From positions 2,636,001 to 2,700,000 of the forward strand of contig NZ_CP147737.1 of NCBI RefSeq assembly GCF_037265215.1: 64,000 nt of DNA. The letters are read 5' to 3'. The notes beneath the pieces are model-generated. The model had not been told where the DNA came from and made no database searches. It worked only from the letters and a program-made list of their open reading frames with translations. The position numbers and the translations under genes are program-made. Shown here in pieces: positions 1-8,375 of this stretch (position 1 is its first letter; each line of letters begins with the position of its first letter). Origin of the DNA: Xenorhabdus griffiniae. GTDB taxonomy: Bacteria; Pseudomonadota; Gammaproteobacteria; Enterobacterales; Enterobacteriaceae.

Positions 1-637
1 TGAATTTGGCAAATGGAATACGCTTTTTAAGCGCTTTAACGCCTGGTCAAAGAAAGGTGTTTTTGAATTATTATTCAAATTGTTATCTGAAAATACAGAC
101 ACCGAATGGTTATTCATTGATGGGAGTATTATCCGCGCTCATCAACATAGCTCAGGGGCAGCTTCAACAGAAGATGAAGCCATCGGTAAAAGTCGAGGTG
201 GACGTTCGACTAAAATTCATTTGGCCGTAGACAGTTATGGTTTGCCTGTCCATTTTGAGCTGTCAGGGGGTCAAACGCACGACATTGTACATGCAGAAAG
301 TTTGGTCACCCATTCACCCGCATCCGATTTTGTGATCGCGGATAAAGGTTACGATAGCGGTACTTTCAGAGATTTCGTTGAAAAACAAGGTTCAAAAACG
401 GTCATTCCCTATCGAAAAAATAGCCGAAAACCCGATAAAAGTATTGATGAAGTTTTATACTGTTATCGGCATTTGGTCGAAAATGCGTTTGCCAGAATAA
501 AACATTTTCGAGCTATTGCGACAAGATACGATAAATTGGCGCGAAATTACGCCAGTATGTTGGCACTGGCGTTTGTCATTATATGGTTACCGATGTGGGT
601 TGAGTAAATGGTGAACTCAAAACGTCAACAGCCCCTA
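1..637 (+). mobile_element. IS5-family insertion sequence, right part
   Basis: The transposase stop is followed by about 30 bases ending in GTCAACAGCCCC (around 624-635), which reads outward as GGGGCTGTTGAC and looks like the terminal inverted repeat of an IS5-family element. The matching left end lies outside the window, so the exact border and target duplication (possibly CTAG) cannot be confirmed. Confidence 0.5.
2..607 (+). CDS. IS5-family transposase, C-terminal part (runs off left edge)
   Basis: The reading frame is open from base 2, so the gene begins outside the window and only about the last 200 codons are here. It encodes the DDE-type catalytic core of an IS5-family (IS427/IS1031-like) transposase. 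Visible marks are the D of FIDGSIIRAHQ, the D of VIADKGYDSG and the final E region around HLVENAFARIKHFR followed by Y and R residues, the usual D-D-E/Y(2)R(3)E(6)K pattern. The C-terminus ends in a short hydrophobic tail. Family identity is firm; whether the complete element is active cannot be judged from this end. Confidence 0.85.
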   Translation, partial: EFGKWNTLFKRFNAWSKKGVFELLFKLLSENTDTEWLFIDGSIIRAHQHSSGAASTEDEAIGKSRGGRSTKIHLAVDSYGLPVHFELSGGQTHDIVHAESLVTHSPASDFVIADKGYDSGTFRDFVEKQGSKTVIPYRKNSRKPDKSIDEVLYCYRHLVENAFARIKHFRAIATRYDKLARNYASMLALAFVIIWLPMWVE

Positions 638-807
638 GTTTTTTCATTCAGCATGTTACTAAAAATAAATGCCATCTAGAAGTAACCCTTCACCAGTGGT
701 TCTGTCGCATTAACGGAGGCCAAACGGAGTAATGGTGGGGAGGTTATCTTTTATACAGTCATCAGGTAAAATTGTTCAGCAGGCGATGTTCTGCTCAAGA
801 GCTGGAC

Positions 808-1038
808 ATGCTGAAACTCAATTGTGAACTGAGAAGACCGGGGCGCGAACCCTATGACGTAGTTGAATACCTCACGTTACTTATCCGCAAAGATGACGCG
901 GAATTACGTCAAACAATGGAAACACTGGCAGAGCAGCAATGTCAAAAATGTGGTGATGCACTTCCGGTGACAGAATGCTGCCTGTCTGGTGATTCAGCCT
1001 GTTGGGCAACTTTAGGCTGGCATGAAGTAAAATTGTGA
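808..1038 (+). CDS. small hypothetical protein with Cys pairs
   Basis: An unrecognised 76-residue protein if started at the ATG at 808; a TTG 36 bases upstream would give 88 residues. It holds a CQKCG pair and later cysteines (ECC, ACW), suggesting a small metal-binding knuckle, preceded by a helical stretch rich in R, D and E. It stands alone between the IS5 end and a gene on the other strand. The ribosome binding site is weak for either start, so this may be a remnant of the phage island to its right. No function is claimed. Confidence 0.4.
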   Translation: MLKLNCELRRPGREPYDVVEYLTLLIRKDDAELRQTMETLAEQQCQKCGDALPVTECCLSGDSACWATLGWHEVKL

Positions 1039-1103
1039 CATGTCACGGAATGGTGTTCAATCCCGTCAATGATAGGCAGGATGGGAAATGCATTAAATCT
1101 GCG

Positions 1104-1454
1104 TTAGTGTTCGAGTGCCCAATGCTGTCTCACGCGGTGGACAGCATTTTGTATGTGTCTGGGGAGTTGATTTAAGGCAATGTCAGACCACATATCGTTT
1201 TGAAGTAACACAATAACGCCTAACGAGTAGGACCGACGGTAGAATATTTCATCTAAGTCGCCAAAGGCATTATATTTTACAACTAAACGGGGAATATTAT
1301 TTTGAGGAGCGAGCCCCCAGGAAGTGATACCGCGATTGTCTTTGAGAACGATTTCATGCCTAAAAGCATTATTTTCCCAATTGGTTTTATAATTTTCCCT
1401 TTCTGAGTCAATAAAAGTATTAATATACTTATTAGTTGTGTGTAATCGATCCAT
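1104..1454 (-). CDS. hypothetical protein
   Basis: A 116-residue soluble protein with no motif I recognise. The start is well supported: AGGAGG lies about five bases before the ATG at 1454. The sequence is polar and mixed helix/strand, without membrane segments or signal peptide. It sits just upstream of a degraded P2-like prophage and may be cargo of that element or of the neighbouring IS-rich region. It looks intact, with a normal codon pattern for this AT-rich neighbourhood. Confidence 0.5.
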   Translation of the reverse strand: MDRLHTTNKYINTFIDSERENYKTNWENNAFRHEIVLKDNRGITSWGLAPQNNIPRLVVKYNAFGDLDEIFYRRSYSLGVIVLLQNDMWSDIALNQLPRHIQNAVHRVRQHWALEH

Positions 1455-1800
1455 AAAACCTCCTGCAAACTATAATGTAATATCAGTAAAACAGTTGCCG
1501 TTTTTGAATGAAATATAAACGATATTTCCCTTGCATAAAACTCACCATTCTGTGCACCAATCCGCAAGATCAAACAAGGATCTCATACCTCTTCAAGCCC
1601 CAGCACTGGCGCGCTTTAAACGATCTCGTGCAGGTGCATAAAAAGCACTGCATTTAGTGGGCAGGCGCGGCGGGGGTTATTGGCTATGCCGAGTGCTAAT
1701 TTCATAATGACATTATTTCTATTTGAAATCATCTTTTTTTAGGTAAAAAAATGACCGCCTTCACAGACAGTCACTGCATCAGGGTAAGCAAGAATAAGGA
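1455..1800. other. intergenic stretch without recognised gene
   Basis: About 345 bases between the hypothetical gene and the portal fragment. I see no convincing open frame, RNA gene or insertion sequence. It probably holds the promoter of the minus-strand gene ending at 1104 and scar sequence from prophage decay. Confidence 0.4.
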
Positions 1801-2245
1801 TTAACTGTCCCCATCCAGCGAGTAAGGCTCAAACCGGATCACCTCTTCCCCGAGCCAGTCATTGAGCTGTTTCATTTTGCTCTGTAGCGGCAGCAGTTCA
1901 TTGCGCACAAACACTTTCGCCGCTTTCTCCACATCCCCAAAGCCGCCAGTGTTCTGCGGGATAATGCCCATCATCGGGGGCGGGACGCGGTGCGCCGCCA
2001 GATATTCCGGCAAGCCGTACAGTTCCTGATTAATATCCGGTTCAATCAGGTGGAACACCTGTCCGGTCGGGAACGGGTACGGCTGGCCGAGGCGGTTTTT
2101 CCGTAGTTCCAGATAGGAATTACCGAACAGCAGAAAATCCAGCGCCCACGAATCGAAGGTCTGGCGGTTCAGCAAACGATGAGGCATAAAGGTGTTGTAC
2201 AAAATATTACGTTTCACATACACCGCGCTGCTGTGGTGCGGGGCG
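1801..2245 (-). pseudogene. P2-like phage portal protein fragment with internal deletion
   Basis: Remnant of a P2 gpQ-type portal, the dodecameric ring at the capsid vertex. The frame reads HHSSAVYVKRNILYN, FDSWALDFLLFGNSYLELRKNR, YGLPEYLAA and then directly HRVPPPMMGIIPQNTGGFGDVEKA, all typical portal blocks. In intact family members a long stretch of roughly 80 residues separates GLPEYLAA from HRVPP, so this copy carries an in-frame internal deletion, probably between the repeated AA/H-R junction residues. The N-terminal half is missing because an IS1-family element abuts at 2246. It cannot make a working portal. Confidence 0.8.
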
Positions 2246-2307
2246 GGGTCATGCTCCCAATGATTAGATCTTGTGATAAACTCCCTACTTTTTATTCTGG
2301 GTGAGAT

Positions 2308-2583
2308 ATGGCTAAAGTGGATGTGATTTGTCGTTACTGTCATAAAACAGACGAGGTTAAAGGGCATGGAAAAGGACGTACTGGACATCCTCGCTATCAC
2401 TGCTATGCCTGTCGCAAAACCTTCCAACTGCACTATACCTATCAAGCCTGCCATCCCGGTATGAAAGAGCGAATTATTGATATGGCCATGAATAACGCCG
2501 GTGTTAGGGACACGGCTCGGGTTCTGAACGTCGGCATTAACACCGTCATTCGCACATTAAAAAGCTCACACCAAGACAAGTAA
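2308..2583 (+). CDS. insA: IS1 InsA-type DNA-binding protein
   Basis: A 91-residue IS1 InsA homologue. The N-terminus has a zinc-ribbon (VICRYCHKT...HCYACRKTF) and the C-terminus a helix-turn-helix (MAMNNAGVRDTARVLNVGINTVIRTL). InsA binds the element's ends and represses its promoter; fused to InsB by -1 frameshifting it forms the transposase. Length and motifs match the family, so it is probably intact, but its insB partner is truncated and no transposase can be made from this copy. Confidence 0.85.
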   Translation: MAKVDVICRYCHKTDEVKGHGKGRTGHPRYHCYACRKTFQLHYTYQACHPGMKERIIDMAMNNAGVRDTARVLNVGINTVIRTLKSSHQDK

Positions 2584-2595
2584 CTACGCTGCCGC

Positions 2596-2898
2596 TTGCG
2601 GGTAGTGGCACATGTGTTTGGGGATCGCAGCAGGAAAACGTTGAAAAAGCTGCTGGCTCTCTTGTCTCCTTTTACTATCCGGTTTTACTGTACAGATGAT
2701 TATGCCGTTTACGATTGTCTGCCTAAAGAAAAACACCTCACGGGAAAGAAATTTACCCAACGTATTGAGAGAACAAATCTTACGCTTCGTATCCGGATAA
2801 AGAGGCTGAATAGAAAGACAATAGGTTATTCCAAATCCGAAGAGATGCATGACAAAGTGGTCGGTACGTTCATTGAGCGTGAATACTATCTTTCATAA
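2596..2898 (+). pseudogene. IS1 InsB C-terminal remnant
   Basis: The frame resumes at RVVAHVFGDRS and continues through the D of FYCTDDYAVYDCLP and the terminal block RIERTNLTLRIRIKRLNRKTIGYSKSEEMHD, which is the C-terminal part of IS1 InsB. The N-terminal zinc-binding and first catalytic portion (the EIDEQWSFVG region seen in the other copy near 5880) is missing, joined directly downstream of the insA stop. It is therefore an internal deletion and not functional. Confidence 0.8.
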
Positions 2899-2925
2899 CA
2901 GATCTAACTATTGGGAGCATGACCC

Positions 2926-3170
2926 ATAAATATACCCGCGATGGTTTTAACAGCCGCTGGAAAAAAGCCAGAGCCGCCGCAAAAGAGGCATTTCCTCATC
3001 TGGATTTTAATTTCACCTTTCACGACTTAAAGGCAAAAGGCATCTCCGATCTGGAAGGTACGCTGGCCGAAAAACAGGTAATTTCGGGTCATAAAAACAT
3101 TACCCAGACCGCAAGATACAACAGAAAAATTGAAGTGGTTCCGGTTGTTGGCGGCCAACACACGGGATAA
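2926..3170 (+). pseudogene. phage tyrosine integrase, C-terminal remnant
   Basis: The last about 80 residues of a P2/HP1-like tyrosine recombinase. FTFHDLKAKGISDLEG carries the box II His, QVISGHKNITQTARYNRK the second His and the catalytic Tyr. The box I Arg and the DNA-binding N-terminus are cut off by the IS1-family element. Together with the portal fragment on the other side of the IS it marks the two ends of a P2-like prophage whose middle was lost. Confidence 0.8.
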
Positions 3171-3218
3171 TATTAGGAAAGGATATTAGGAATTTATTAG
3201 GAATGTGATTTGTGTCAT

Positions 3219-3248
3219 GAAAAAAGCCACCGCGAAGGTGGCTTTTTC
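3219..3248 (+). terminator. rho-independent terminator
   Basis: AAAAGCCACC, loop GCGA, then GGTGGCTTTTT forms a GC-rich stem with T-rich tail, about 50 bases after the integrase stop. The A-rich other side makes it potentially bidirectional. Confidence 0.75.
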
Positions 3249-3284
3249 TAACCCTAACTCAATGTTTTACATCAAGTTTTTATT

Positions 3285-3302
3285 TGGTGCCAGGGCGGGA
3301 CT
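3285..3302 (-). other. tRNA 3'-end-like sequence, possible attachment site
   Basis: On the minus strand this reads AGTCCCGCCCTGGCACCA, which resembles the T-arm 3' strand, acceptor stem and CCA end of a bacterial tRNA, without the rest of a tRNA. It lies about 115 bases beyond the integrase tail, where an att site of a tRNA-targeting integrase is expected. This is an inference; the partner att copy is not in the window. Confidence 0.35.
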
Positions 3303-3630
3303 AGTAAAATGCTATAACTAATTGAATATACTTAAGTTATATTAATAAATTTATTTTATGCCCCCTTTTATGCCCCGGAGTTTTTTTTGCTTCTTGAATC
3401 TGTATATTTAAATAACTTTACTTTTCTATGTGTTTTTTTGCTCGCTTTAGGGCAAAAATATGCCATTATCTCAGAGCGTAATGTTTAGAGAAAGTAGTAT
3501 CAACTCTAAATGAACGTATTACAGTCAGGGACATGGGTTTTCAATTTATAATAGATTGTGGCTAATTTTGAACGCACTTGCAAAGCACTATACGGATATT
3601 GATGTATCCGTATAATGGAATAGTAAGACA

Positions 3631-5088
3631 TTAAGTTTGTTTTTGAAATTTTGAGGCAAGGTCTATAGCTGCAAGAAGACTTGATAAGAGAGTTTCAGGA
3701 TCGTCTGTTGTGTTGTTTAATTGTTCAATATACGCCAAGAATGCTGCATCAGCTTGGGGATAGTATTTTGTGTAATCAGCTTTAATAGACTTAAATATAT
3801 CTTGTGCAGCATGACCACTTGCCCCAACTGGAATTACAACAAGACCGAGATTATGTGCAATTTCAAATTCCTTGATGCATCCATCGGCTACAACGATCTT
3901 ATCACCTTCGCTTTTGTTACCCATGAAGAAAATTGCAATACCAGCATAACTAATAACTTCTTGACGGTATTGTTTCCATATTCTTTGTCGTTCATCTATC
4001 TCTTTGATGTATTGCGGAAATGGTCTCATTATTAGATGATCAGCAATACTATCACCGTGATTTTGATATACCTTCTGAATAGCCCCTGTAATCAAAGCAT
4101 TTCCAATGCCTAAACCGATTCCTGATGAAATACGATATCCTTTTTCAATCAGGATATGCCCTAATCTACACAAAAATCCTTCAACTTTAGTTCGTGTCCA
4201 AGGTTCAAATACATGAGCACTCCCGGACAGAAAAATGGTATTACATCGATAAGTCATTTCGATTCGCCTCAAAATCGTAGCTATCTGGTCATAGCTGTCG
4301 ATTAAGAGAACTTTAACTTGGAACCGCTTCAGATCGTTAATGACTAGTTGTTGTTTAATCTCTGCATGGTTAAAGTCTTCGTCATTGTCGTAGTCTGTTC
4401 GACTACATGTTTTAAATATGCAGTAATGCTGCCGTTGATGTTCATTAAAATGAATTCGAATTCGACTCATAACATAATCGAGATTCGGGTCAGTAAAACT
4501 AAAGCCAAGGAAAAGAAATGTTTTTGATATTAGATCACCACTTAATGCATTGATGAAAGGCCCAAATGACATTTGGTAACGTTCATAGTCATCTTTCGTT
4601 ATTACAGCTTTATCTGGATGGTCGATATCACCGTGCATTTTGTAGATAACTGCATCTCGCTTTTTTTTAGTTATCGCTAGTTGGTTAGTTGTGTATTTAA
4701 CATCTGGGATTTTCCCTGCCTGCTCTAGTGCTTTTTCAATAAGCTTGTCATAATTAGTCGTCCAATATGTTGAAATCGGCAATCGAGCGAGAATATTATG
4801 GTTCATTGTTGGTTCTCGACTTACCCCTATTTCATCCATCAATTGCTGATTAAGTTTTCCCCTACCATTCGCATTATTGTGATATTGAGCAAGACTCACT
4901 AGGTCATGTTCGCGTTCAATATCGATTCCCAGCTCTTCAGCTAATGGGGTTAACAGTCGCTTCCAGTTTACATAACCAGCAGGTACGGATAGACCTGCCC
5001 CAGCAAATATTGCGGCGTTATTCTCGTTAAGCTCTTTAACGAAGTCTCTTATAAAGAGATCTATAGGTTGGTTATTTAAACTTGCCAT
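3631..5088 (-). CDS. thsA: ThsA, Thoeris NAD-consuming effector (SIR2-SLOG)
   Basis: Thoeris effector of 485 residues, close to the family's usual length. Residues about 1-280 are a SIR2-type NAD hydrolase: IFAGAGLSVPAG (27-38), TTNYD with Asn112, and YKMHGDI with His152; these positions match the known catalytic pair of characterised ThsA. Residues about 283-480 form a SLOG/TIR-signal sensor domain (IFLSGSAHVFEPW). When ThsB makes a cyclic ADP-ribose signal, ThsA is activated and depletes NAD, aborting phage infection. The start is the ATG inside the thsB stop (TAATG overlap), so the two are translationally coupled; an upstream in-frame start at 5103 is less likely. It appears intact. Confidence 0.92.
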   Translation of the reverse strand: MASLNNQPIDLFIRDFVKELNENNAAIFAGAGLSVPAGYVNWKRLLTPLAEELGIDIEREHDLVSLAQYHNNANGRGKLNQQLMDEIGVSREPTMNHNILARLPISTYWTTNYDKLIEKALEQAGKIPDVKYTTNQLAITKKKRDAVIYKMHGDIDHPDKAVITKDDYERYQMSFGPFINALSGDLISKTFLFLGFSFTDPNLDYVMSRIRIHFNEHQRQHYCIFKTCSRTDYDNDEDFNHAEIKQQLVINDLKRFQVKVLLIDSYDQIATILRRIEMTYRCNTIFLSGSAHVFEPWTRTKVEGFLCRLGHILIEKGYRISSGIGLGIGNALITGAIQKVYQNHGDSIADHLIMRPFPQYIKEIDERQRIWKQYRQEVISYAGIAIFFMGNKSEGDKIVVADGCIKEFEIAHNLGLVVIPVGASGHAAQDIFKSIKADYTKYYPQADAAFLAYIEQLNNTTDDPETLLSSLLAAIDLASKFQKQT

Positions 5089-5678
5089 TAACCTTCCACC
5101 CAATCAGAGAAATTGTTGTAACCATCATTTTCCACCCAGTCGTATACAGCTTTAAGCTTAGATAGCTGAATGCATTTGCCTCGATATTCAACAGGTGCTA
5201 GATTTTCCAGTCGGTAGCTTGCCGAACCATCAATTTGAGTATACGGATTCCATTTACCATTTTTCCATTCAAGCATTGTGACTGTTTTACCTGACTCACT
5301 CCACTCCACAGCCAGATAATCAAAAGGATTTTTTCCAAGCTCTTTAGTGGTACTGTCTTTGCCTTTGATGCTATTGATGTGAACCCCTAGTAGATTGTTT
5401 TCTCGTTTAAAGCTTTTAAATATTTCATAACGAACCCATGGGCGGAGGTAAGTCTGAGATCCAATCAAAACGCACGTGGTACTGGTATTTGTTAGCCCTC
5501 CATTGATAAGACGTTTTAATTCAATATCGCCTTTTTTCCTCGCTTCTTCCCAGATAGATGCATCGAAGTAACCTGCTTGCTCTCTATTTGGTTTCATTCT
5601 CCAGTGATTGCGCACGACATTTGCTCGAAAATCGATTACATCTTGGTAATGAAAACTGAAAAATACTCGCTTTGCCAT
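5088..5678 (-). CDS. thsB: ThsB, Thoeris TIR-domain sensor/cyclase
   Basis: A 196-residue TIR-like protein beginning MAKRVFFSFHYQDV. The block CVLIGSQTYLRPWVRYEIFKSF places a Glu at residue 85, the position of the catalytic Glu in characterised ThsB. On phage infection ThsB-type proteins make a cyclic ADP-ribose isomer that binds the ThsA sensor domain. It is the first gene of the pair, directly followed by thsA. The start at 5678 leaves a weak Shine-Dalgarno (GAGA); ATG at 5690 is an alternative. The region upstream to 5811 is AT-rich and must hold the promoter, since the IS1 remnant begins there. Confidence 0.9.
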   Translation of the reverse strand: MAKRVFFSFHYQDVIDFRANVVRNHWRMKPNREQAGYFDASIWEEARKKGDIELKRLINGGLTNTSTTCVLIGSQTYLRPWVRYEIFKSFKRENNLLGVHINSIKGKDSTTKELGKNPFDYLAVEWSESGKTVTMLEWKNGKWNPYTQIDGSASYRLENLAPVEYRGKCIQLSKLKAVYDWVENDGYNNFSDWVEG

Positions 5679-5887
5679 AGTTAGTCTCATGATTTTATTG
5701 TACTTATAAAATCCATGTTGGGCTGCGAAGCCTTAAAAACAAGTATTAATGTTAGATTTATTTGAAGATTGAGAAGTTGTATCCATTAACAAAACACGAT
5801 GTGCTTATCTGTTTCTCATTAGGTTCCCAGGCATACCAGAACCAGCTCTGATTCTTCTTGTTACCGACAAATGACCATTGTTGGTGA

Positions 5888-7800
5888 GTAGACCTGCCCA
5901 GTCACCCGGGCAGATCCCTCCTCAGAACCGGACATGCAGAACTACCGCATCCGGCTCCCGACAGATCCCAGTCGTCACACCTATTCAGCAAGAATTGAAC
6001 ATTGAATGGACTTTCCAGCTTGAAGGATAACCCAGCACTTTCAGGATCAGAGTCAGCTTTTCCCACGTTAGCCCCCGACGCCCTCCCTTCCGGTTAAACC
6101 ATCTGTAGAGTACCCGCTTGCTTTGGTAGATAAATTGCCCGACTCGTCTCTGGTTATCAGAAATACCGTGATAATTTATCCAGCCTTTGATAACCCTGAT
6201 GACGATAGTCAGAACACGCCTTTTGTCAGGTGTATTCAGGTTCTTCCAGAGGAAGTCCCTGAGCCCCTTCAATTTGGCGGCAAAACGGTCTTTTCGACTG
6301 GTCAACTTCAGTCGCCAGAAACCCTTTCGCGATACCCCCCAATAGCAGGTAAATCCCAGAAAGTTAAACGTAGGTAAGCGTCCGCCAGACTGGTTAGCTC
6401 TCATTGCTGCTACGTGACCCGCCGGAATTAATTGCGATTTGTCACTGTGCAACGCCAGACCGTATTGACTCAGTCGTTTCGGTAATATCTTATAAAAGCG
6501 TTTTGCCTCACTCAGGAACTCAAAGGTAAACACCCTATCATCAGCGTACCTGACCATTTCTGCCCGACCATGAATGTGTGAACGGCTGATTTCATCAAAC
6601 CATTCATCTATCACATAGTGCAGGTAGATATTGGCAAGTACTGACGATACGATTGACCCTTGGGGACATCCGCACACATTGTCGGATATCTGTTTATCCT
6701 CGATAACGGGTGCCGTTATTAAGACCTTGATGAGTCTGAGGAAACGGCGATCTGATATCTTCTTCCGCAGTCAATTCATCACCTCAATATGAGGTATCGT
6801 GTTAAAGTACTGTCGGATGTCAATTTCCACAACCGCCCCATTCCAGTTACGGTATGTTTGCTGTTGTAGTGCCTTCAATGCCGCATGGCAATTTAATCCC
6901 GGCCGAAACCCGTATGAACACGGCAGAAACAGCGGCTCATAAATTTGGCTGAGAATATCACTGACCGCAAGTTGCACCAGTTTGTCCTCTATGCACGAAA
7001 TTGCCAGTGGCCGTTGACTACCATCCTCTTTCGGGATCTGCGTGATTCTGGCGGCTTTCGGGCGATACGTCCCTCTGCGTATTTGCAGGATGAGATTGTG
7101 AATATTCCCATCAAGATGTTCACCGTAAGCGGATTTTGTCATGCGATCAATACCTACCGCTTTATTCCCGTCAAGCCGTAGGAATTGTCCTTTCAGCATG
7201 TCACTGTTCAGCAGATGCCCTAAATTATTGAACACTTGCTGTTTGTTACAGGCTGATTTCTTGCCTATACGCTCAAGTTTTGTTAACCATGGTTGTCCGT
7301 CGTTGCTGTGTACGGTCATTGTTTCCCTCTCACGTTCGATCTGTCTGCCAGCCCTTCGCTCCGCGATCATTACTCGTTTCATTACTACTATGGCTGACTC
7401 CGACTTCCTGATACCCATCTCTCAGGCCTTGTGTTTTGGCACTTGTGCCCGATATACTCATTCCCTTGAGAGGTGTCAGGATCTCCTGGGTTCCGCACTG
7501 TTCTCTACAGACTCGCCGACGCCTGAGACTCCGGTGTGTGCTTCTGACTGGAAAAAAAATCGCCAGTGTGCCCATTCAGAAACTATTGCCTGCTGGTTCG
7601 ACGATACCATCGGCACAACACAATCAGTGAATTTCGGAGTTATCACGTTCACCTATTGGTTTCGGCTCGAATGTTTCGCTGTCTACGCTTCATCTCCTTT
7701 GTTACCGCCGGAGATGCAAGACTCGCTACGTAGTGATCTGGCTAATCTTCTACGACGGGACTTTCACCCGCAAGAAACAGTGCAGCTTTTCCCAGCGCAC
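5888..7800 (-). mobile_element. group II intron inserted in IS1-family insB
   Basis: The 5' end on the minus strand is GTGCGCTGGG at 7800, matching the GUGCG group II start, followed by the conserved GUGAAAGUCCCGU-type segment. The catalytic domain V is recognisable at 5957-5925 (GAGCCGGATGCGG... with ...CATGTCCGGTTC on the other arm), followed by a domain VI-like hairpin and a 3' end at about 5888. Removing it rejoins the insB frame as E-I-D-E-Q-W. The 3' border is uncertain by one or two bases because the natural AC/AY end and the frame-restoring junction differ slightly. It encodes a reverse transcriptase with an internal stop. Confidence 0.85.
5985..7319 (-). pseudogene. ltrA: group II intron reverse transcriptase/maturase, in-frame TGA
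   Basis: Intron-encoded protein starting at ATG 7319 behind GAGAGGG. RT blocks are visible: GIDRMTKSAY, RPLAISCIEDKLVQ, SYGFRPGLNCHAAL, IDIRQYFNTIPH, GCPQGSIVSSVLANIYL, the catalytic MVRYADD, and a C-terminal maturase-type domain (INYHGISDNQRR...LGYPSSWKV). The only defect is a TGA at 6773-6771 directly after IEVMN; the following LRKKISDRRFLRL continues in the same frame, so a single base change (for example from TGG) would explain it. As it stands the protein is cut before the active site and the intron can move or splice only with help in trans. Confidence 0.85.
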
Positions 7801-8106
7801 CATCAATTTCACAGATAATTTGGCTTTTACTTCCCGCCAGAGGCCTTGTAGTTGACTGTTTTTGCTCAATTTTTAACATGCGAAGCACTGTATTTATGCC
7901 CACCTTCAGAACACGAGCGGTGTCTCTGATACTGCCGTTATTCACTGCCATACTCTCAATCTGGTCTTTCATTCCAGGTTTGCAGGTTTGGTAGGTGTAG
8001 TTCAGTTGAAAGGTTTTACGGCAGGCATAACAGTGATAATGCTGGTGTCCACTGCTTCCTTTTCATGCTCTTTGACCTCCTCTGATTTGTGGTAGTAACG
8101 ACATTA
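7801..8106 (-). pseudogene. IS1 insA/insB 5' fragment (5' exon of the intron)
   Basis: Contains CYACRKTFQLNYTYQTCKPGMKDQIESMAVNNGSIRDTARVLKVGINTVLRML (InsA) running on into LAGSKSQIICEID of InsB. The zinc-ribbon start is truncated and out of frame because one G is missing in the GAAAAGGAAGC stretch near 8035. It supplies the upstream exon of the group II intron. Close relative of, but distinct in sequence from, the IS1-family copy at 2246-2925. Confidence 0.75.
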
Positions 8107-8375
8107 TAGTTAATATATTAATTTATGTGATAAGTAGTAGGCAATTATGTAATTAATCTCTTCCCCAGCACCAACTGCACATATATGATATATGTAGAGT
8201 ATAAAACTGAGAGCAATGTAGAGCTAATAACTTCTTAAAGGCTGCTAGGTATTATAGAAGAAAATTATTTATGAATTAACAGCAGCCTTCTTAAGCCACA
8301 TTGCAATAATGTGAAATCTATAAAAACACTCTATCAACTAAGAAAATGTTTATTTCATAGCATGAGGTTTTGTTT

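Larger units (their letters stand above)
2246..2925 (+). mobile_element. IS1-family element, internally deleted
   Basis: Bounded by matching inverted ends: the left reads GGGTCATGCTCCCAAT then GATTAGATCT, and the right end reversed reads GGGTCATGCTCCCAAT then AGTTAGATCT. It holds intact insA and the last part of insB; the start of insB is missing, so the element is about 680 bases. Flanks (portal on the left, integrase on the right) share no 8-9 base target duplication, which fits a deletion between two sites rather than a simple insertion. Confidence 0.85.
5812..8106 (-). mobile_element. decayed IS1-family element split by a group II intron
   Basis: Read on the minus strand: 8106-7801 holds insA and the beginning of insB, 7800-5888 is a group II intron, and 5887 to about 5812 continues insB (QWSFVGNKKNQSWFWYAWEPNEKQ). 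Both outer ends are lost: the first residues of InsA and everything after the PNEKQ block of InsB are missing. A one-base loss near 8035 also frameshifts insA. The thsB promoter side starts right at the truncated end, suggesting that the defence genes arrived by, or caused, the truncation. Confidence 0.75.

Noticed and set aside
6..230. 74-codon frame overlapping the IS5 transposase
   Set aside because: The transposase frame is open from base 2 across the whole region; this is a shadow in another frame, not OrfA of a frameshift pair.
3285..3302. A full tRNA gene
   Set aside because: Only a tRNA 3'-end-like stretch is present; no anticodon arm or D arm can be drawn upstream on that strand.
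6771..6773. TGA in the intron reverse transcriptase as selenocysteine
   Set aside because: No SECIS-like hairpin is evident just after it and the family has no selenocysteine; a nonsense mutation is simpler.
7141..7818. 225-codon plus-strand frame across the intron 5' region
   Set aside because: It is antisense to the intron RNA and reverse transcriptase start, with no family resemblance; the minus-strand intron explains the sequence.
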